From contig CM059623.1 of the NCBI GenBank assembly GCA_030435675.1, positions 16,142,205-16,206,204 of the forward strand: 64,000 nucleotides of DNA. Reading direction: 5' to 3'. The position numbers were made by a program, and so were the translations under genes. Positions 12,361 through 44,301 of the stretch are shown here, in pieces; within the stretch, counting starts at the first letter, position 1, and every line of letters starts with the position of its first letter. Origin of the DNA: Steinernema hermaphroditum (lineage: Eukaryota > Nematoda > Chromadorea > Rhabditida > Steinernematidae). The notes beneath the pieces are model-generated. The model was not told the origin of the DNA and ran no database searches. It worked only from the letters and a program-made list of their open reading frames with translations.

Positions 12361-13679
12361 TTATTGGGGACCGTGTGATTTATGGCTATGTAGACGGCAG
12401 GCAAAACAGAATTTTTCAATATTTTATGGGGCATAAGTGGGCATTGTGTCACTGAAGCATCTACTTATCAAAAGGTCTAAGGGATATCATTTAAAGAAGA
12501 AGATTTGGAGTAGACCATACAGAACCTGAACTGGTGACTCTCTCAGATGCAAATGCCCTTCCTGTGACTCTCCTTACCCAACACATAATCTACCGTAATC
12601 CCTTTTTATGACCCTCAGGTAATCCCCGAAGTTCCGACGCACTTCAACCCAACCTCCACACCGGTTTCACCCCACACACTTTGATTGATCATCTCTTTAT
12701 CGTGTCAAGACCACCACCGCACGCATTAATTAGCCATGGTCTAACTGTTGTTCATAAATCAAATTTTTTGAAATTCTCCAAAATCGACACCTTGCCGAAG
12801 CAAGAAGAAGCCAGTTCATCGAGCGCTCTATGCAAACAGATAGTCCTGTAAAGTCGGCGAGAAGCCCTAGGCGGGCTGTAACCATCGCCGGTGTTACTTA
12901 CCGTAAGCTCGCGTCAACACAACGCGGATTATTTCGTGTTTTCGATCCTCCTCGAACTGTTTGTGCTACTCTCGACGGCCGGCGGAGGTGGTCGTCGCCG
13001 CTCGCAACAGTATCATATCACTCGGCGCCCGCTTAAGTGTGTTCTGCGCTGATCTACGCCGCTTCTGAAGTACTGTGCTAAGGTGTGGTCGTTTTTGTGA
13101 TATGATTTCGGGTGATTAGGAGGTGAGAAGCGAGCCCCGTTCAAATGTTATTCTTCTAGGGTTGCTTGACGTGTTGGGCCCGATTCTGCTGAATGTCAAA
13201 TATGGACTTCAGCCCAATCCAAATTTAGAAAATAGTCATAAACAAAGAAGCGGGGCCTGATATTCTGCGACCTATTCAAATCTAGAAGTCTTATAGCCTC
13301 TTGTACTGGGATTGGTATTAATGTTTTGGCACCGATGTAGAGATTTTGAGAGATTGAACCAAGAAGTGTTTCTTGGATGAGCTGTTAAACAATTTGCTAG
13401 AACAATTTTTAGATTCTAGAATCATGTGGTTGCTGCGAAATCTGGCAGAATGTAAGTGCTCTGCATAGGGATATAACCAAGTTTGCCCAGGCTGATTTTA
13501 TGTGGTGATTTAGTTGGTTGGCATCCCGGTTAAGATCGACGCGTTCATCCCAATTACCATATCTGTCCTAGGCATCTGTGTACCCTACCGTATCATTGAA
13601 GGGGTTCATTCTTAATTTCTGAAGGTTTAGTGAATAATATCCTGCTTTATTTACTAAAAAAGAAACACCGTACCCCTCA
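12361..13679. other. Non-coding, with short island at 12820-13050
   Basis: CATTAATTAG occurs at about 12724, followed by a CG-rich segment at 12820-13050 with another TACCGTA at about 12899. The remainder is AT-rich. No gene recognised. Confidence 0.45.
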
Positions 13680-14330
13680 AATTCCACCTCAGCCCGAATG
13701 TACCTCGCCCCGGCCACCGTACCCCCCGGTCACCGCTAATCCCACTGCCTTTGGCGCTCCCAACAAACAACCCTTTCGTTGGCCTAAGGCCCTTATCAGC
13801 ACTCACGGACCCTATCACGGCGCACTCCTTTGAGAGAGCGCGATGCCGCGTGCGTTAATCCGCCTCGGGGCGCTTCCTCGCTCCCCGTTAATCCCGACGG
13901 CAAACACCGTCTTTGGCGGCATCTCTTTTGACACCGCGCGGCATCGATAAGCTATCGACGACGAAGAAGAAGTCCGGACGGTGTTTGGATGCCTCCTCGT
14001 CGCCGCCGCCGTTTGTTGGTCCACACGGAGGCCCCGGTGGAGTGGCGACGGCGCCAGGAAAACTGTCGAAATGACGATTAGATTAGGGGGCGAGCGGCGC
14101 AGGAGGCCGAATGGCGGTGTCGCTTGCATCGGATCGCCGGATGCTTTTCCGCGGGGGGTTATTTGTTCTTCTTATGCCCCCGGGCTGTTATGGCGGCATC
14201 CTATTCGATGTTATTTTACGGCTAATTTATGGGGGAAACAGTTATGATGAGGCGAAATCCTGTCGGGAGCACTTAGGACCCGTTTTACGAGCCTCCTGTG
14301 AAGATTGGAGTTTAATTTGAGGGGAAGAAG
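13680..14330. promoter_or_regulatory. GC-rich island
   Basis: A strongly GC-rich, 650-bp segment with open frames on both strands that match no family I know. It ends in AT-rich spacer (14331-14760). It is a candidate distal regulatory element of tbx-2 by position and composition only. Confidence 0.3.
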
Positions 14331-14759
14331 TTGGAGGAAATGGCACAGAAAGCTGATTATCTGATGCACGCATTCATACAAAAAGATGGGAGATGTTCCA
14401 ATTCAATAGGGCTTACGTTTTTGTGATTCAGGACCACACAGTGTAACTAAATTTTCTGCAAAAAAAAGTAGATTTGATCATATTTTTGTATTCTACAAGG
14501 GCTCCGAAGCTATCCTGAAGGTTAATCGATTCAGATTCGATTCCTCATAGAATATAACGACAGAAAATTACTCGGATCTTGAAGCTTTGTGAGTAGTCCA
14601 CAGCCACAAACGACTCAATACGTTCCCACTGTGACCCTCTGTTCTTTTTTGCCAAAAGACAACAGTTATAATCTCGAAATTTGACCCCAAAGCACCGTCA
14701 GTGCAGGCGCACCCGATTCCATCCACATCTCCTTCAAATTCTGCGGACCTATAGAAACT

Positions 14760-15346
14760 ATCCCCTAAGCCCCGCCCCCTCCCGTATGAGCACCGAGTGA
14801 AGCGCCTAATCTCCATACAATATCCGGCGAAAACGGACACTTGGAACGTGGCAGCGGCGGAGGCTCCGAAAAAGGATCCTCCTAAATTGGGTTCCCCTCG
14901 GCCTCTCTTCGCTCCCCCTCCCAATTTCCCCCCAAAACCGCGACCAGCGATGGCGGTGGCGGCGCTTCCTGGCCGCCCACCGTCAGTGGCGCGGCCGCGT
15001 CGCCCCGCCCGAGGCAGGCGCCGCCCCCCGCTCGCTCACAGTCTCCCACCAATCGGAAGGCGACGCGGAAAGTCGAGTAAATACAAGTAGAGAGGTGTCA
15101 ATTTCGGCAGTTGCTCCCTGCGTGAGTGGTGTCCAAACAGGCGCCTCCCGCAGCCACCGGTAGCCGGGCGGCGGCGGCGTCGCCGAGGCTTCCGCGCGCA
15201 CCCGAGAATCACGTGCACCGCAATCGCTCCCTTTCTAACGCTCCTCGTCTCCGCTTCAGAGTCGCGCTTCCGGACGCTCCGTCGCAGAATCTTCTGCACC
15301 CAACTGCGTCTACCGTACCCCGAAGACGACGACGTCGACGACGACC
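14760..15346 (+). promoter_or_regulatory. tbx-2 proximal promoter and 5' region
   Basis: A GC-rich segment directly 5' of the tbx-2 start codon. It contains long CCGCC/GGCGG tracts, a TACCGTA heptamer at about 15311 and a GACGAC run immediately before the ATG. I see no clear TATA box. A leader exon or spliced-leader acceptor may lie here but cannot be placed. Confidence 0.45.
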
Positions 15347-18300
15347 ATGGCCTATCCGCCGCATCCGTTCTTGCGGCCCAACTTCGGCATGCTCGGCGGG
15401 CTTTTGCCCGTGGCGCATCCACCCTTTCCGGCAATTCCCGGCGCCGGCCACTACCCGTCACCACATCGGTATCCCATCGACCTGAGCTCGATGCCCCCGC
15501 AGCTGCTGATGACTCAAAACGGACAGATTCCTCCCATCGACGACAGCGTCGTCGACAATCCGAAAGTGGAGCTGGACGAAAAGGAGCTCTGGGAGAGCTT
15601 CAGCAACGTCGGCACCGAGATGGTCATCACGAAAAGTGGAAGGTTGGTTGTGTTAGCTCTCGTTTTGCTCGAATTCGAATCGGCGCCGTCACCACACAGC
15701 GTTCGACGTTCTTTGATTCGCTAATTCGATTAGCCTGGCGAAAGGGCACAGAACTGCGCTTTTTTTTGCTCGCTGCTAGGCTGAGACATCTTCGTTTGTG
15801 GTGGTGAAATGGAACTGGTCCAAAATTGGATCTACTCCTACTGACAAACCCAAGAAAGTACTTCCTACATGGAATCAACGGCACAAAACTCATTTTTGAG
15901 GAACATAATCTCTTCTTTTCTTTATGGAATCAGCATTTATCTGAAATGTGACCTCGTATTATCTGGTTTTCCCATGTTTTTGTGAAGTTTCCACACTATC
16001 CCTAGTTTACGACCATTAATAATTCGCCTAAAAACGCCACTAGTCACTTAAGCGCGCACTCAAGCGCATAAACTCTTCACATGCTGGCAACAAGTCCCCG
16101 ATTACGGTAGAGCCCCGCTTCAGCAAAAGTCCACCATTCCCACACGCACAAAGCCCAAATTAGCCATCACAATCTTATCTGTCAACGCAATCGGTGCCGC
16201 CATTAGCACTTGGCCAAATTAGCGTCGATCCCACGCGACTGATCAATTGAGATTTTTCCCGCTTTCAGACGAATCTTCCCGGCCTTTAAGGTCAAAGTGT
16301 CGGGCCTCGATCGGAAGGCGAAGTACTTCTTCATTATGGACATCATTCCGGCCGACGATCAGCGCTACAAGTTCCACAATTCGCGGTGGATCACCGCCGG
16401 CAAGGCCGATCCCGAAATGCCGAAGAAGATCTACTTCCATCCGGAATCGCCGGCCACCGGAGAGCATTGGATGCAGAAGGGCGCCAACTTCCAGAAAATG
16501 AAGCTGACGAACAACATGTCGGACAAGCACGGATTTGTGAGTTTATTTCCGTCTTTTTAACACATCATTTCCTGTTTTTAACATCAAATTTTTTTGGTCA
16601 GCGATGACGCGTGTGGTTGGTTATCTGTTGGTCATGGGTGTTGTTCTAAAATTAGTCATGATGTCAAAAAGTAGTTTACAGTCGGCAGTGAATCCAACGC
16701 CCCTTTTTTTGCTCTGAACCCTCTTTCTCACACAGCTTTAACCTCTTATCACCGCGCAAAATTCGCACGTCGGAGCCGATTTGACGATGACGACGCCAAG
16801 CCCGGCCTTTTCCGTATACGGTAGCGCCGACCGCAGTATGTAAACAAAAACACATCCATCGAGGTGGCGGCTTAAGCACTCGGCAGCTTAGGCTAAGTGG
16901 CTTGGCCGGCCGGCCGTGCCGCCATCGCGTCGACGGCGACGTGTTGACAACGCCATAGCGACAATTGGAAGCGTCGTCGCGGACACGTTTTACGCCACAT
17001 TAGAACAACGCCGCGCCGGGATTAAGGAGTCACTGGACGGGGGGCGAACAGCGATTAGAGGGCCATAAAATAGATTGACCCGGGCCACAGCGCGTTTTTC
17101 TGCCACAGCCCCCGTCGGAGCAGCCATGCAGGCCCCCATGCACTGCCGAGTCTTATTTGTCAATTTATTACTTGCCGTATACAGAAGTTTTACGACGGTG
17201 ATAAGGGCGAGCGCCGGCCGATACCACCTGCTGCGTGGGGATCGACGCGGAAAACGCAACTTTTTCGGATCTGACGGCATACTGTAGTGGTGGTGTTACA
17301 CAAGAATGTGATAGTGATGGATGGCGAGGTGTGTTGTTCCTCGTTTTTGGGACTCTGGTGAAGTAAAAAAGAGAGTCCAGGGTGTGAACTGATAAGCCTA
17401 GACGTGTTTAGGAATAGACACAAAACGAAATCCCCTACATCTTAGACATAGACGTCATTTATAGTCCTTTATTTTTTCAGACGATCCTGAACTCGATGCA
17501 CAAGTACCAACCTCGGGTGCACATCGTCCGTGCCGACCACCCGGCCCAGCTGCTCATCGCCACCTTCCATACGTTCATCTTCCGCGAAACCGAATTCATC
17601 GCCGTGACGGCGTATCAGAACGAGAACGTAAGTGCACACATACAACCCCCGAATTGCCTCCAGCCCCTGCCCCCCGAGGGCCCTGTAGCCACCCGCGTCG
17701 ACCGTTGCCAAACAAAAACACAATTAGTGAGAAAATTCGCCGTCCTTCCGGCGGCTTCCAATTACCTCGCCGAACCCGGCGGCGCCGCTAATCAACTCGC
17801 GCCGTCGCCCCGTCCCCAGGGTCCAATCGACGCCCGCGTACGGTAGTACCCGTGGGACGCGCCTACCGTAGCGCCAAATTGAGGCGACGGCGCCGCTAAT
17901 TGAGTGGAAAATTGCGCACGTCAACGAGGCGACGAGCGCTCTTCCGCGCGCCTCTTTTGAGGAATGGGGCGGATGAAAGAGGGAAAATGGTGGGAACTGG
18001 AGTTTACAATGCAGTTCCTTGAGGGCAGAATAATAGCCTTTAGTATCGATACAGTATCCCAGGGCAGGATTTAATAGCATGATCAGCTACAGTGCCACAC
18101 TATAACCCGCCCACCTCCTTGAATTTTCACTCCAGTACCATATTCATTTGGTTTTATTTCAGGTTACCCAGCTGAAGATCAATCACAACCCCTTCGCCAA
18201 GGGCTTCCGAGATACTGGTGCCGGGAAGCGCGAGAAGAAGAGGCTGATGAGTAAAGCGGCCGCAAACGGCGAAGTATCCTCCACTGGCGGCCAAGACCAC

Positions 18301-18879
18301 GGCTCCAGACCCTCCTCACGCGCTTCAATACTTTCCGACGCCTCGTCAGAAGATTCCGCGCCTCCGGCGAAGCGTGCCAAGAGCGACTCCTCCTCGTCGG
18401 CTTCGGTCGTCTCGCCGATTTCTCCGCAGACGTCCCACGTCCTACCGCAACCCACCGCCATGCCTTCTCTGCCCTTCCACGCACCTCTGGCGGGTAAAGA
18501 AGCCGCATTGCTCCCCAACGGAAATTTCCTGTTCCCGCCGATGCCTCCGAACCCGTGGCTGGCGCCTCCTCCGGCGGCCGATTTCTTCTTCCAAAATTTC
18601 CTCGCCGCTCAACAGCAGAATCTCCTCCGTGCCGTCGCCGTATCCTCCTCATCGTCGGTGCCACTTATCAAAAGTGCCGAATCTCCTCCTCCGAAGGTGG
18701 CTTCCCCTACTGCAGTGAAGTCAGAACATCTCAAACACGAAGAGCCGGAATCGAGCTCCTCTCCAGCAGCCACCTCCTCCCCGGTCACATCACCCGCGCC
18801 CTCAACGCCTACCGTATCCCCGCCGGCGCCGAAGAAGGTCGGGAAAGTGGGATTCGACGTCAACGACCTCCTCAACTAG
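15347..18879 (+). CDS. tbx-2: T-box transcription factor, Tbx2 subfamily (TBX-2)
   Basis: Four exons join in frame: 15347-15642, 16269-16536, 17481-17627 and 18163-18879, encoding 475 residues. The start MAYPPHPF resembles the MAYHPF start of vertebrate TBX2, which supports the chosen ATG. A complete T-box spans about residues 72-255. It includes [20 protein letters not shown] [50 protein letters not shown] and [11 protein letters not shown], all hallmarks of Tbx2/3 DNA binding. A basic cluster GKREKKR follows. The Ser/Pro-rich C-terminal half holds a consensus SUMO site (VKSE, K423), and the protein ends with FDVNDLL (468-474), an eh1-like Groucho-binding motif. This fits a nuclear repressor. 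In C. elegans TBX-2 acts in anterior pharynx and neurons and depends on SUMO. Introns 1-3 are 626, 944 and 535 bp, long compared with the 42-54 bp typical of neighbours. Identity is very secure. Confidence 0.95.
16790..17300 (+). promoter_or_regulatory. GC-rich island in tbx-2 intron 2
   Basis: Within intron 2 (16537-17480) the segment at about 16790-17300 is much GC-richer than the intron edges. It carries a TACGGTA heptamer (about 16817) and a GGCCGGCCGGCC run near 16904. There is no splice-compatible exon. It may be an intronic enhancer (inference). Confidence 0.3.
17640..17950 (+). promoter_or_regulatory. GC-rich island in tbx-2 intron 3
   Basis: The 5' half of intron 3 (17628-18162) is GC-rich, with TACGGTA at about 17838, TACCGTA at about 17864 and CCGCTAATTGAGTGG near 17893. 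Nothing coding fits between the T-box exons here. It is a candidate intronic regulatory element. Confidence 0.3.
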
Positions 18880-19892
18880 CGGCTCCGTCTCACAAAAATC
18901 ACACACAAAATGATCTCTCCACGCGGGCGAGCTACCAAAAATTGTTGTAAATAGTATCTTCCTCACAAGAACATAATTTATTTGTTGTCCTCTTAGAAAT
19001 ATTCTATAAAGTGTTTATTGTCTATTTCTGCTAGGAACACACCAAAGACCACATGTAGCAGAGATACCTACAATACGTGACATCAAGAGTATTGAGATCC
19101 ATTCGGACTTCAGGCTCTTTGAGGCCGGGTTCATGTAGATAACAGTCACATAAGCAGCTTATATTGCCATGAGGAAAAAGCTATATGTCACCATCTCGAA
19201 GTGAATTGATGGTCGTTTTTATGAACGTTTTGTAAACGTAATGGTTCTTCACCTATATCTACAAAGGGCCTAGTTTTTTTTATCCCATTTCCTGAAGGTT
19301 GACGCTTCAATTCGACGTTACATATGGCCTGGCCCAGCTACTACTTTGTATGATCCCTCCAAGTCGAGTTTAAGACAGTACCTACGATATCTGTGCCGGC
19401 CTCGACCTCCACCTTTTCCCACATCTACTTTTTTATGCATAACGAGATAAGCGCATCCCGTGACATTTCCGCTTGTTCGCCTCAGATTTATTAATTGCTT
19501 CTCCTCCTCGAACGGCAGATAGCATCTTGGCCGGGCAGAAGTACCGTGTTAGTTTTGCTAGCCGATTGATCGAGCAGATACGGCCGCCGCCGCTGCCTCT
19601 CGCTCGCGTCCAAATATTTGCACGGCAACGATGATTGATTTGGCACGCCGGCCGATCATGACAGATCACCTCGGCATAATTGCATCTCCATAAAGTTGCC
19701 CGTAATTACCGTACGCCAAGCAGGCCGCCACCGCGACAGGTGCAATTATTGTCGACTCGACCACGGGCACAAAGGAAAGGAAATAATAATTTACTAAAGA
19801 GCGAGAGGTATGACTTACAAGAACAAGAACATACAACAAATACGCGTATTGTCAAGAAGTAATCTACATAATGGGGGATGGATTAAAGCCAA
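18880..19892. other. Intergenic between convergent tbx-2 and sax-2
   Basis: This 1,013-bp stretch contains both 3' ends. I find no canonical AATAAA for either gene. The right half (about 19440-19780) is GC-richer, with TTTATTAATTGC at about 19486 and TACCGTA at about 19707, resembling the islands elsewhere around tbx-2. No additional gene recognised. Confidence 0.5.
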
Positions 19893-39922
<20,030 letters not shown>

Positions 39923-40455
39923 CGTGAGCTGGGTCGACCGTCAGAGATTCTGCAGTGGGAACGGAAGCGCTCAAACCTGAAACAGAGCACGTGACAAGGC
40001 GGTGACCAGTGATGAAGACAAGTCGAAGTGTCGCGCCATCCTGATGTTGTTATTTCCGGACTTTCCCGAACATGCGATATTTCCACAAATTCTCGACATG
40101 TGATTTGTAAATCGCGGCTAATTTTCTCCACAGTTTATCCGTGGTTTTTCACAGATTCTTGTTCCCGCCGGCCACCCTTGTTTTGCCAGAAAACTGTCTA
40201 GACATGTCTGAACTACAAATAACAGACAGACAGTCTGGTCTCTAACGTTCAAACAGAAAGAATCGCTCAGATAGCATCCGGATTTGCCCATTTCGCTGCA
40301 CACACGTGCCTATCCAACGCCACAAAAACCCCAGATTGAACATAAATCACTGTGTCGCAGTACATGACTCATACATCCCACACCCCAAGATGCTTGGTCA
40401 TAAAATCTATAAATTTCATAACAAATAACAACAATTGTATCAACAATAACAAAGT
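39923..40455 (-). other. Spacer between HGH1 stop and sax-2 start
   Basis: On the minus strand, CTGTTTCAG ends at about 39976 and lies 54 bases before the sax-2 ATG. It could be a cis-splice or spliced-leader acceptor. The roughly 480 bp left to the HGH1 stop is longer than the usual nematode operon spacing of about 100 bp, so a promoter here is as likely as a downstream operon position. A palindromic GTCTAGAC lies at 40196-40203. Confidence 0.45.
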
Positions 40456-41753
40456 TCACGATTCGTCCCCTTCGATTTCCTTGATCTTCGGCTCTCCTAG
40501 GTCGCGAATGGACTCCAGGCTCGGGTCAATGTCCAAATCGGCTTCATAGCGAATTAGCATACCAATGAGTGCGTGCAGTGTGTGCTCCTGGTCCGTAAGT
40601 TTCATCTTCGGTGGTGGTGCATTGGGATCAGCTGGCTCGGCGGTCGCTTTGTCTAATTCGCGCAAGATGTAATAGACACCTTTGGAGCGAAGAACTTCAC
40701 GGCTTGTCTTTGTCGCACACAACTAAATCTGCATATTTAAACGGAAGCGTGAAGATAGTGGTTACTTGGTAAAGAGTCTCAATCAGCTTCTGGCGAATGA
40801 TTGGATCGGACTCGCGGTCTCCATCATAGTATTGCAAGCGAATCGGCAGCTTTGACATCTCTTCTTCGTCGATTTCATCATTTGAGTCCGCTAGAGGAGC
40901 CAGAACAGCCGTCAGGAAGTTATCACTGTCATCAAGAATCGTTTTGTGGTTTTCTGAATAAACAGAGAAGTAGGAATGCAGAAGTGAAATGGTAGAAATG
41001 GTCCCACTATGCACGCGGCAAGGTGGCGTTTCCTCGAAGGCGGTTACAGAACAAAAAACAGGTTCAGATATAAATAACCTACCATCATCAAAGGAGAGAT
41101 TTCTTATAATATCCACAGCAATCAGACGCCTTCTTGGCCTGTCGCGCTGCGAAATAAGTGGCAGGAACTTCGCGAGGTACTTCGAACAGATCTCTCGGCG
41201 AACCTTATGAATGTGTGAGAAGTTGACAAGGACATATCCCAAATAGTCAATTGCTTCGTGTGAGTCACTTTTCAGCAACAAATCTGGAAATAATGACTGA
41301 TTATCTGCAGCATAAAGCCTGACACTAACCGATGGCATTCTCCACAAAGAGAGGCCAAATTTCGCTCAACTTCTCGTACACCTTTCCGGGGAAATGGTTT
41401 GACAGATTCGCCAACAACTTGGCGGCCAGCAGCGTTTCCTTGCCGTCCACTTTGTCGCACACCTCCGCGCACCGCCGCACCAATTCGCTTTGGTTGACTA
41501 CGAAGTTCGCTGCTTCAGCTGACCCGGCGACCACATTTGTAAGGATCGAAAAGACGGCGCTGCGATTGCCTCCTAAGTCGACGAAGAGTTGGCACAGTGC
41601 GCGACCGATCTTGAAATCCTCAGTCATGAACAGCTGCACGCCTTCGTCCTTCGCGGACGCTTGCATCAGATAACCGACGGCTGCCTGGAGCACGTCGGGG
41701 CGTGTGCGTACCGTCAGGAACTGCACTAGTTCCGATGCTGCCGATTCGCTCAT
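40456..41753 (-). CDS. HGH1: HGH1-type protein (eEF2 chaperone adaptor), 4 exons
   Basis: Exons 41330-41753, 41083-41283, 40766-40953 and 40456-40722 join in frame to 359 residues. This compares with about 390 in yeast and human HGH1. The architecture is armadillo-like throughout. The N-terminal half has ELVQFLTVRTRPDVLQAAV and a LANLSNHFPGK repeat. The middle has VRREICSKYLAKFLP, then RRRLIAVDIIRNLSFDD, and the C-terminal part has EEEMSKLPIRLQYYDGDRE, close to the human EEEMERLPVDLQYL, then SKGVYYILREL (human DQGAYLILREL). In yeast, Hgh1 works with chaperonin TRiC to fold elongation factor 2, so a cytosolic folding role is expected. The ATG at 41753 follows a candidate acceptor (ATTTCCAG) by 10 nt, suggesting spliced-leader addition or a short leader intron. 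It is divergent from the QTRT1 gene and lies upstream of sax-2 on the same strand. Identity is secure. Confidence 0.92.
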
Positions 41754-42478
41754 TTCCGGGGACCCTGGAAATGCAAAAAATTTAGTTTGCAATTGCATAA
41801 TCGTATCGTCTTAACACAGAGCTATCGACGAAAGAGGGGACAATGGAAAGACGGTCCTAGCGCACACGCTGCAACCACAGTGCAAACAGGCATCGCGGCG
41901 AGACGCCACCATGCAAAAATCTTCTGTTTCGTCATTTTAAATCATTCTCCATAGCCATCTTCTAAAGATAAGACAACTGTCTCTTTTCTAGCCCTATCGG
42001 TAAAGACAAATAACGGACAGAAGGTCAGTAGCTGAGGGGAAATTAATATACAAGTTTAGCCCTGGCCCGTTTGGAACCGGATACAGCAAAAGCGACCAAT
42101 TTCCATTTTCATTTCTAGACAGCCGAGCAGATAATGTATTTCACATGATCTGAAAGAAGACCTCTTCATGTGGTCTCACAACGATATTGGTAAACCTCGT
42201 CTGCCGCTCCTTTTTGTGTTACAGGAACAAACAAAAAAAAAGAGAACATCTGATTTGTGGGGGTTTTCGCTGATGTAGATTTATCAACAAATCAGAATTA
42301 TCATGTTCGTAGACATGTCTCAGTTCAAACGCGTTCCAGACGTCTCAGACATCTCAGTCAGTCGCTTTTAAGGGATTACTGTGGTCTTGAAATCTTATTC
42401 AAAGAGGCATGTTTTATGCTACTTTATTTCTGATTTCGCTGCTTTGATAGTTAATCCCTATTTATTTGATCAGTTTGT
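41754..42478. promoter_or_regulatory. Shared divergent promoter of HGH1 and QTRT1
   Basis: The 725-bp gap between two divergent start codons must hold both promoters. I see no TATA box. It contains TAGACATGTCTCAG (about 42311) and AGACGTCT (about 42339) palindromes. A candidate spliced-leader acceptor (TTTGATCAG) precedes the QTRT1 start by a few bases. Confidence 0.5.
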
Positions 42479-43916
42479 ATGACCAACACTTCAGGAATGA
42501 CCTCCGGTGGCGACGAAAACGGAGGAGAAGTGATGTCGATGTCCTACACGATTGCATCGAAGGCTCAACGCGCTCGCCATGGTCTTCTTCGACTTGGGCA
42601 GAAACCTCCCATCCCCACTCCAGTCTTTATGCCGGTGGGGACGCAGGGAACGATGAAAGGAGTGCTTCCGGAACAGCTGATTGATATGGACTGTCGTATT
42701 CTTCTGTGCAACACATACCATCTGGGTCATAGACCCGGATATGAACTGGTGAAGAAGGCCGGCGGAGTGCATAAGATGATGAAGTAAGTTAGTCGTCTAG
42801 TGTAGACTTTGGTTATGATTGCCTTGTTGCAGTTGGCCACGCTGCATTCTTACCGATTCTGGCGGATTCCAGATGGTTTCGCTGAGCAAGTTGATGACCC
42901 TCGATGAACAAGGCGTCAACTTTGAAAGTCCTCATACTGGCGAAATGACCTTGCTCACACCCGAAATGAGCATTGAAATCCAAGAAGCACTCGGGGCTGA
43001 TATCGTTATGCAGCTGGATCATGTCGTTCACGTGCTAACTACAGGTCCTATTGTAGAAGAAGCGATGGAACGCTCCGTCCGATGGTAATTTTTCTGCCAG
43101 AAGTTCCTTATTTTGACATAATCTCTTTCCACAGGCTAGACAGGTGCTTTGAAGCTCATAAACGAAAGGACCAAGCACTGTTCCCGATTATCCAAGGAGG
43201 TTTAAATCTCGAAATACGCGAGAAGTGCGTTGAAGAGATGGGCAAGAGGGCGAAAGTTGGCATAGCCATCGGCGGACTGAGTGGTGGAGAATCAAAGGAC
43301 GAGTTCTGGAGGGTAGTGGCGAAATGCTGTGAATTGCTCGACAAAGTGCGGCCTGAGTTGCCCCGATATGTTATGGGGGTAGGATTTGCCGTCGATTTGG
43401 TCATCTGCTCGCTCCTTGGAGCCGACATGTTCGACTGCGTTTATCCTACACGTACAGCAAGGTGTGTGATGACTTAAACGCTGGAAACTTTCACTTGCTG
43501 CACTTGCAGATTTGGTACAGCGTTGGTACGTGACGGTGGATTGCTGCAGCTAACGCGAAACCAGTTCAAAAAAGATTTCCGCCCTATCGATGAGGAATGT
43601 GAATGTTACACGTGTAAAAACCATACACGTGCCTATCTCCACTCTATAACCGGAAAGGTGACTATCCCTTTGGAGTACTTTTGTCTAAGTGCCCTCTATC
43701 TTGCAGGAATCTGTTGCCTGTCATCTTCTCTCTATTCACAATATCAAGCACCAACTGGATCTGATGGAACGCGTCCGCCAGAGCATAGATGCCGACCGGG
43801 TGGAGCACTTCCTAAACGAGTTTTTAAAAGAACAGTTTCCTGATGGTGACATACCCAAGTGGGTTGCAGATGCCAGCGAATTTATGGGCTATACAATAAC
43901 AAAAGCGGCGAAGTAG
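42479..43916 (+). CDS. QTRT1: Queuine tRNA-ribosyltransferase catalytic subunit
   Basis: Exons 42479-42783, 42833-43084, 43135-43461, 43510-43657 and 43707-43916 join in frame to 413 residues (human QTRT1 is 403). The enzyme exchanges guanine-34 of GUN-anticodon tRNAs for queuine, using queuine obtained from bacteria in the diet, and pairs with the QTRT2 subunit. Visible hallmarks are [27 protein letters not shown], the proton-acceptor region [10 protein letters not shown] (D110), FAIIQGG-like [26 protein letters not shown], and the nucleophile region [12 protein letters not shown] (D286). The zinc site is C325, C327, C330 and H355 in the CxCxxC...H pattern. An alternative ATG at 42497 would shorten the N-terminus by six residues. 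It corresponds to C. elegans tgut-1. All catalytic residues are present, so I expect an active enzyme. Confidence 0.95.
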
Positions 43917-44301
43917 GTTGGCAGGTGAATGTATTATGTTGTTATTAACTATGTTGTTGAAAACTGTTGTTTGTTGTTATCAGTGGTTTAGATCTGACTA
44001 TAAATGGACTTCCCCACTTCCTGGAAATGGCTCATAGAGTGTTCTCAAGAAGAATAGGTTGGAGTGGGCTCCACGAACTATTGCTCCAGCTGGATGCTTC
44101 CACATCAATTGTCATCGACGCTAACGTGTCGCAAAGGCACGCTATCCAGGCACTGCTATCGTGTTCTGTATGGCAACATTTTTTTCGAATCTAGAAATCT
44201 CAACAAGCATTACAAGAATTGGAAAAAAATCACAAAATCAGACTGAAGAAGTGATCAACAGAGCGGAAAGACGGATTAGGAATGACAACGAGCGGCATGT
44301 G
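43917..44301. other. Intergenic between convergent QTRT1 and TTLL4
   Basis: 385 bp between two stop codons. An open frame at 43967-44194 (+) has no recognisable domain. No AATAAA is seen for either gene. Nothing else can be supported. Confidence 0.5.
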